From: Nitrosomonas sp.
GTDB taxonomy: Bacteria > Pseudomonadota > Gammaproteobacteria > Burkholderiales > Nitrosomonadaceae
NCBI GenBank assembly: GCA_029881855.1
Contig: JAOULU010000005.1
Coordinates: 1-18,038, forward strand
DNA length: 18,038 nucleotides
Direction: 5' to 3'
Numbering within the stretch: the stretch's first letter is position 1; each line of letters begins with the position of its first letter. Positions 14,151-18,038 of this stretch are shown here, piece by piece. Under the pieces are notes generated by a model. It was not told where the DNA came from, did no database searches, and worked only from the letters and a program-made list of their open reading frames with translations. A program made the position numbers and the translations under genes.

Positions 14151-14558
14151 ATGGAAAAGATAAAATTAATATGTATGGCAATCATTTTATTTGCATTGGT
14201 TGTCGTATCAAGTAACTCAGTTTGGGCGCGTGGCGGTCATGGACATGGCCACAGTCATAGTCATATTGGTATCAATATAGGCGGAGGCTACTGGGATTAT
14301 TATGGAAGTGGTTTTTATGGCCCAGGCTATTATGGTGGTTACGGTTTTGGCAATCCTTTTTTCTATCCGCCAGCTTATTATCCGCCGGTAGTGGTCGCGC
14401 CTGTAACTCCCCCGGTTTATATTGAACAAACACCTGCCGAACCAGATGAATCCCAGACCAACTATTGGCACTATTGTCGCAACCCGGAAGGTTATTACCC
14501 GTACATTAAAGAATGTCCTGATGGTTGGTTACAAGTAGTTCCTCAACCTGGGCAATAG
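14151..14558 (+). CDS. Small secreted Gly/Tyr-rich protein of unknown function
   Basis: The 135-residue product has a Sec signal peptide (1-26, cut at VWA-RG), a His/Gly tract (GGHGHGHSHSH, 28-38), a Gly/Tyr-rich stretch (44-66), a Pro/Tyr-rich segment (69-95) and a conserved-looking C-terminal module YWHYCRNPEGYYPYIKECP (105-123) with two Cys that could form a disulfide. This C-terminal pattern recurs in small exported proteins of proteobacteria, whose role is not established to my knowledge. The His tract could bind metal ions, which is a guess. There is no strong SD before ATG 14151, but the signal peptide supports the start. It is likely periplasmic or outer-membrane associated, and stands alone between intergenic regions. 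Confidence 0.8.
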   Translation: MEKIKLICMAIILFALVVVSSNSVWARGGHGHGHSHSHIGINIGGGYWDYYGSGFYGPGYYGGYGFGNPFFYPPAYYPPVVVAPVTPPVYIEQTPAEPDESQTNYWHYCRNPEGYYPYIKECPDGWLQVVPQPGQ

Positions 14559-14821
14559 TTCATTTAGTGTTATCTCTTACCAAGGCAAGGTTGTGGCGTG
14601 TCAATATGTAGCACATATACATGTTAGTGCATAATGTCCCCACGCGACAGTCTTGTTATAAGTTTTATATAAACCTATATTTTTATTTAATCTACTGTAA
14701 TTTATAAAGTTTTTGCTAATATATTGGCGTATGAGACCGTAGATATAGAGTAACTCCAGTATTTTATATTTGCCTTACTCAATGTACTGACAGTTCTTAT
14801 ATTGTTAAGGGTAAAACAATT
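14559..14821. other. AT-rich upstream region of the STAND-TPR gene
   Basis: No gene is seen. The last bases supply a ribosome site (AAGGGT, about 14808-14813) for the gene at 14822. A promoter is likely in the AT-rich part (14660-14800) but I cannot single one out. Confidence 0.4.
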
Positions 14822-17167
14822 ATGACTAGCAGTCTTAGCCAGCTACAAAATATATTTATTGCTCAACATGTTTTTACTGATCGAGAGATTCCTAAAGAAT
14901 CATTCATCAGCGCAGTGCATGAGCCGCAATCGAGAGATCAATACCGTATTCTAAATTTTTATGGTATTGGCGGCCAGGGAAAAACAGCTTTATGTGAACA
15001 ATACGTCTTAGCACTAGCGCATGAGCAAGAACAAAACAATCAATTAGGTTGGGCCAAGCTAGATTTTGAAGTGACGGCGCATCGTTCAATAGCCAATGCT
15101 TTGTTGGAGATTCGTCTGCAACTGGCAAAGCAATGTAATATTCCGTTTCCAGCATTTGACATAGCCTTTGCGCGCTATTTTTCATTTACCCAACCAGGCC
15201 ACCCTCTACAAGTTACGCATCCGGAATTATTCGAGCAACCTAGTAGTATCCTGCAAGATATTGAAATAATAAGCAGCGATCTTGTTGACGAAATGCCCGG
15301 TGTAGACTTTCTTTACAAATACGGTAAGAAATTTAGTGCCGAGAATTACAATTGGTGGCGGCGGCGTGGCAGAGATGTATTGAGAGGGCTGGATATGCTG
15401 GATCAGAACAAACTGCTGACTGCACTACCTACTTATTTGGGCGCTGATCTGTCTGATTGGTTGTTTGATAAAGAAAGCGGGCAGGTGCAGCAAAACCGTC
15501 GCCTGGTTATATTATGCGATAGCTACGAAGCGCTGTGGCGCGATCAACCAACTAAAACAGAGGTTGAAGCTATACATGTTGACGCGTGGGTACGTAGGCT
15601 GGTGGAAAAAACGCAAGGTGTCTTATTTGTCTTGCTAGGGCGTGACAAGCTGAATTGGGCGGAGATTGATGCGGATTGGGCCGAAAATATTGAATCGCAC
15701 TTACTGAGTGGCTTATCACAGTCAGATGCTGATAAATTTCTACAACAAGTTCCTATCGTCGAAGAAGATGTGCGTAATGCCATCACTGAAGCTGTTGAAA
15801 ATTCACCTTTTTTTCTCGATTTACAAGTTGACTTATACGACAGTCTGAAAAAGCAAAATATCCAACCTAATGCCAATAATTTTGGTGGTAACCACCAGGA
15901 AATTTTGGCATATTTTACCGATCATTTGGATGAAAGTATCCGTTGTGCACTGCAAGTTGTTGCCCATGCCCGTTTTGTAGATGAGACGCTGGTGAGTCAA
16001 TTGGCTGAAAAATTTCTCGGTGGAGAAACCAGCATAAACTTTAAGCAACTAACGGATTATTCTTTCTGGAGGCAGGAGGATGAAACCTGGTACTTACATG
16101 CATTGATGCGAGATTATCTGCAAGACAGGCAACACAACGACGAGACAGCGTTGTTTGGCGTAATCCATCAATATTTGTTTGAGTTGTACGACAACAAATT
16201 GACATCATTAGGGCAAGCAACTGATATCACGGAAACGCATAAGCAAGCGTTGATGGAGGCCAGCTACCATTTACAACAACTGGACGCCAAGAAATTTCCA
16301 GCTTGGGCTTGTACACGTGGAGAAGTGTTTCATAAGGCTTATGCATGGGAGCAGCTCGTGCCATTGTGGGAAAAAGCGCTGGGAGTTGCTGAATCCTTAT
16401 TGGGTGCAACATCTCTTGATACAGCATTAATACAGAATAGTCTGGCGGGGTTATATCGAGTACAGGGCAAATATGCTGAAGCTGAGCCATTGTATCAACG
16501 TAGTTTAACGATAAGCGAAGACAAGCTTGGGGAGAATCATCTGGATGTCGCCGTTGCACTAAACAATTTAGCCGGGTTGTATCGTGCACAGGGAAAATAT
16601 ACTGAAGCTGAACCATTGTATCAGCGTAGTTTAATGATAAGCGAAGACAAGCTTGGGGAGAATCACCCGGATGTCGCAACCGCACTGAACAATTTAGCGG
16701 GGCTGTATCAAGCACAAGGCAAATATGCTGAAGCCGAGCCATTGTATCAGCGTAGTTTAACGATATGTGAAGACAAACCGAGAGCAGGTCAATCAGATGT
16801 TACAACCGCACTTGGTAAATTGGTGCTGGGGGAAGATTACCTGCATGTTGCTGCCGCGCTGAATAACTTGGCTGGGTTGTATCGAGCGCATGGTAAATAT
16901 GCTGAAGCCGAGCTGTTGTATCAGCGCAGTTTAAAAATATGGGAAGACAAGTTGGGAGCAATGCACCAGCATGTTGCAATCGCGTTAAACAATTTGGCTG
17001 GGTTGTATCGAGTATTGGGTAAATATGCTGAAGCTGATCCGTTATATCAGCGCGCAATTGTCATTATGGAAAAAACTTTTCCTGATGGTCATCCAAAACT
17101 TGATACCTTCTATGCCAATTACGCCGCTTTGAAAAGCATATATATTAATGAACAGGTTTCAGGGTAG
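14822..17167 (+). CDS. STAND-type NTPase with C-terminal TPR repeats (NB-ARC/NACHT-like)
   Basis: The 781-residue protein combines an N-terminal nucleotide-binding module with a C-terminal tetratricopeptide array, the layout of STAND signal-transduction ATPases. The P-loop is GIGGQGKT (48-55), the Walker B strand is LVILCDSYEAL (228-238, Asp233) and the following strand ends in LLGRDK (271-276), a sensor-like Arg. A helical/winged-helix region with WYLHALMRDYL (423-433) precedes the repeats. From about 534 there are 42-residue kinesin-light-chain-type TPRs with the recurring NNLAGLYRAQGKYAEAEPLY. Only about 45 residues precede the P-loop, so no effector domain is fused. Such proteins include phage-defence and programmed-death sensors as well as regulators; which applies here is unknown. 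No signal peptide or membrane helix is evident. Confidence 0.85.
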   Translation: MTSSLSQLQNIFIAQHVFTDREIPKESFISAVHEPQSRDQYRILNFYGIGGQGKTALCEQYVLALAHEQEQNNQLGWAKLDFEVTAHRSIANALLEIRLQLAKQCNIPFPAFDIAFARYFSFTQPGHPLQVTHPELFEQPSSILQDIEIISSDLVDEMPGVDFLYKYGKKFSAENYNWWRRRGRDVLRGLDMLDQNKLLTALPTYLGADLSDWLFDKESGQVQQNRRLVILCDSYEALWRDQPTKTEVEAIHVDAWVRRLVEKTQGVLFVLLGRDKLNWAEIDADWAENIESHLLSGLSQSDADKFLQQVPIVEEDVRNAITEAVENSPFFLDLQVDLYDSLKKQNIQPNANNFGGNHQEILAYFTDHLDESIRCALQVVAHARFVDETLVSQLAEKFLGGETSINFKQLTDYSFWRQEDETWYLHALMRDYLQDRQHNDETALFGVIHQYLFELYDNKLTSLGQATDITETHKQALMEASYHLQQLDAKKFPAWACTRGEVFHKAYAWEQLVPLWEKALGVAESLLGATSLDTALIQNSLAGLYRVQGKYAEAEPLYQRSLTISEDKLGENHLDVAVALNNLAGLYRAQGKYTEAEPLYQRSLMISEDKLGENHPDVATALNNLAGLYQAQGKYAEAEPLYQRSLTICEDKPRAGQSDVTTALGKLVLGEDYLHVAAALNNLAGLYRAHGKYAEAELLYQRSLKIWEDKLGAMHQHVAIALNNLAGLYRVLGKYAEADPLYQRAIVIMEKTFPDGHPKLDTFYANYAALKSIYINEQVSG
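16421..17107 (+). repeat. 126-bp tandem coding repeats of the TPR array
   Basis: The DNA encoding the TPRs repeats every 126 bp with high identity; for example, TAGTTTAACGATAAGCGAAG at 16501 recurs with one change at 16627. The third unit is followed by an irregular junction: successive NNLAGL motifs are 58 residues apart instead of 42. This array could expand or contract by recombination. Confidence 0.85.
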
Positions 17168-17300
17168 TTTGTATACTGTTACGATATAGTTTGGTAGATA
17201 CGGTTTTACCATTAAGAATGAGTTTAAATCATTGCAAATTTTTGAAACAGAACCGCCAAGATACGGCAAGTATAATACTTATTTTTAAATTCTGATTGTA

Positions 17301-17498
17301 CATCTGCCTGCTAATATTCCTTCCTTATTTCCTGAACAGCTGTTAGCCATTGCTGGCATTACACCGGGTATTGCCGAGACGGTTATTAAGAAGCCAAATC
17401 ACAAATATTTGCTGGTAATGGTTTTGGATGCGGATACGGACACCAGAGTTGCGGGTGTTTTTACGCAGAACTGTTTTTGTGCTGTACCGGTGTTTTGA
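17301..17498 (+). pseudogene. argJ: Truncated argJ remnant (N-terminal fragment)
   Basis: In one frame the sequence reads PANIPSLFPEQLLAIAGITP, then GIAETVIKKPNHKYLLVMVL and TDTRVAGVFTQNCFCAVPVF before a stop at 17496-17498. This matches the first 65 or so residues of ArgJ (glutamate N-acetyltransferase of the arginine pathway), including the conserved VAGVFTQNRFCAAPV block with Arg changed to Cys. There is no ATG at the expected start and nothing of the remaining 340 residues follows. It is a dead fragment; a functional argJ must be elsewhere if the cell uses that route. Confidence 0.75.
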
Positions 17499-17534
17499 TG
17501 GGCGCAGTTAAATACAAATAACACTGAGAAAAGC

Positions 17535-17756
17535 TTATTTCTTTTGTAGGATAAATATAAATTTATCGTCTGTTTTGGGCATCTACAATAATTCATTACC
17601 TGTTTGCTCAGCAAAAATCTGAAAATCAATCACAGCCCCCGCGTTGGTCGTGACAATTTTTAGTATTTGTCCGCTGATCATCCTTACCAAGGAATTTTTG
17701 GTGTATAAAATAGGGAAGGGGCGGATTGGTCCGCATGTATTAAGTTGCAATATCAT
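17535..17756 (-). pseudogene. Degenerate second TusA-family copy
   Basis: Read from ATG 17756, the frame gives MILQLNTCGPIRPFPILYTK and then SGQILKIVTTNAGAVIDFQI, FAEQTGNELL, a TAG at 17585-17583, and MPKTDDKFIFILQKK to TAA at 17535. It parallels the intact protein at 12455-12685 along its whole length, but the signature CPLP has become RPFP, so the sulfur-carrying Cys is gone, and a stop codon removes the last strand. The first bases overlap the pcm start codon on the opposite strand. Confidence 0.8.
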
Positions 17757-18038
17757 GAATGACAAACAAAAACATATGCTAGATGTTATCCGGCAAGAAG
17801 CGAAAATTACCGCATCATACACGGGAAGAGAAGTATTTGATGAACGTGTCATGCAAGCGATGCAAGCCGTTGACAGAATAGCGTTTGTTTCTGTGGAGGA
17901 CAAGGAATTTGCATTTGAAAACAGACCGTTGTCAATTGGCTATGGACAAACCATTTCGCAGCCTTATATGGTTGCATTAATGACGGATTTGGTTGATGTT
18001 ACGACTGAAGACGTCGTGTTGGAAATTGGTACGGGATC
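17755..18038 (+). CDS. pcm: Protein-L-isoaspartate O-methyltransferase (partial, 3' end outside window)
   Basis: This SAM-dependent enzyme methylates isoaspartyl residues in aged proteins so they can be repaired. The visible 94 residues show the family N-terminus: a helical start (NDKQKHMLDVIRQ), FDERVMQAMQAVDRIAFV, the substrate-loop region LSIGYGQTISQPYMVALMTD and the first SAM-binding motif VLEIGTGS at the window end. About 120 residues are missing beyond the right edge. The start ATG 17755 overlaps the degenerate tusA start on the other strand and has no clear SD, so another start is possible, but upstream sequence in frame shows no family resemblance. Confidence 0.93.
   Translation, partial: MNDKQKHMLDVIRQEAKITASYTGREVFDERVMQAMQAVDRIAFVSVEDKEFAFENRPLSIGYGQTISQPYMVALMTDLVDVTTEDVVLEIGTG

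Noticed and set aside
16227..17057. Antisense ORFs across the TPR region with repetitive products
   Set aside because: They are complements of the 126-bp coding repeats and have no independent support.

Overview
The window looks like a chromosomal segment of a Gram-negative proteobacterium of moderate GC content. An outer-membrane TonB-dependent receptor, DarP/YjgA, PmbA/TldE and a sigma-54-type promoter all point that way. The solitary vitamin B12 transporter BtuM and the ArgJ remnant suggest a betaproteobacterium, perhaps Nitrosomonadales. That placement is an inference from protein resemblance only.

Positions 1-4670 (minus strand) hold a cobalamin operon transcribed from right to left. 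A sigma-70-like promoter leads into a full cobalamin riboswitch, then btuB (outer-membrane receptor), btuM (inner-membrane uptake and decyanation), cobO/btuR (adenosylation), bluB (dimethylbenzimidazole synthesis) and cbiB/cobD (cut by the window edge). Spacing is tight: 18 nt, 3 nt, 11 nt and a 4-nt ATGA overlap. Together these genes import corrinoids, adenosylate them and begin nucleotide-loop assembly, and one riboswitch probably represses them all when B12 is plentiful.

Positions 4690-5430 carry a divergent Phd/VapB-VapC toxin-antitoxin pair with its own promoter and a likely operator. Positions 5580-10140 are a patchwork of single genes: a small K+-channel-like protein, a secreted matrixin-like protein with Gln in place of the first zinc His, a bidirectional terminator, an unknown membrane/coiled-coil protein, a class II histone-deacetylase-like hydrolase, and a small unknown gene that has an internal amber codon and is bounded by integron-type GTTAGGC/GCCTAAC motifs. 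Positions 10141-12121 are a housekeeping divergent pair, darP/yjgA and pmbA.

Positions 12131-17756 mix working and decaying genes: a degraded TRAP transporter small subunit (dctQ) with tandem duplications, an intact TusA-family gene, a PAS protein behind a clear sigma-54 promoter with an upstream dyad, a secreted Gly/Tyr-rich protein, and a 781-residue STAND NTPase with kinesin-light-chain-type TPRs. After these come an N-terminal argJ remnant and a second, degraded tusA copy whose start overlaps the start of pcm, which runs off the right end.

The best candidates for new biology are the sigma-54/PAS unit, the STAND-TPR protein without an obvious effector domain, the cassette-like gene and the QExxH metalloprotease-like protein. 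No tRNA, rRNA, CRISPR array or intact transposase was seen.
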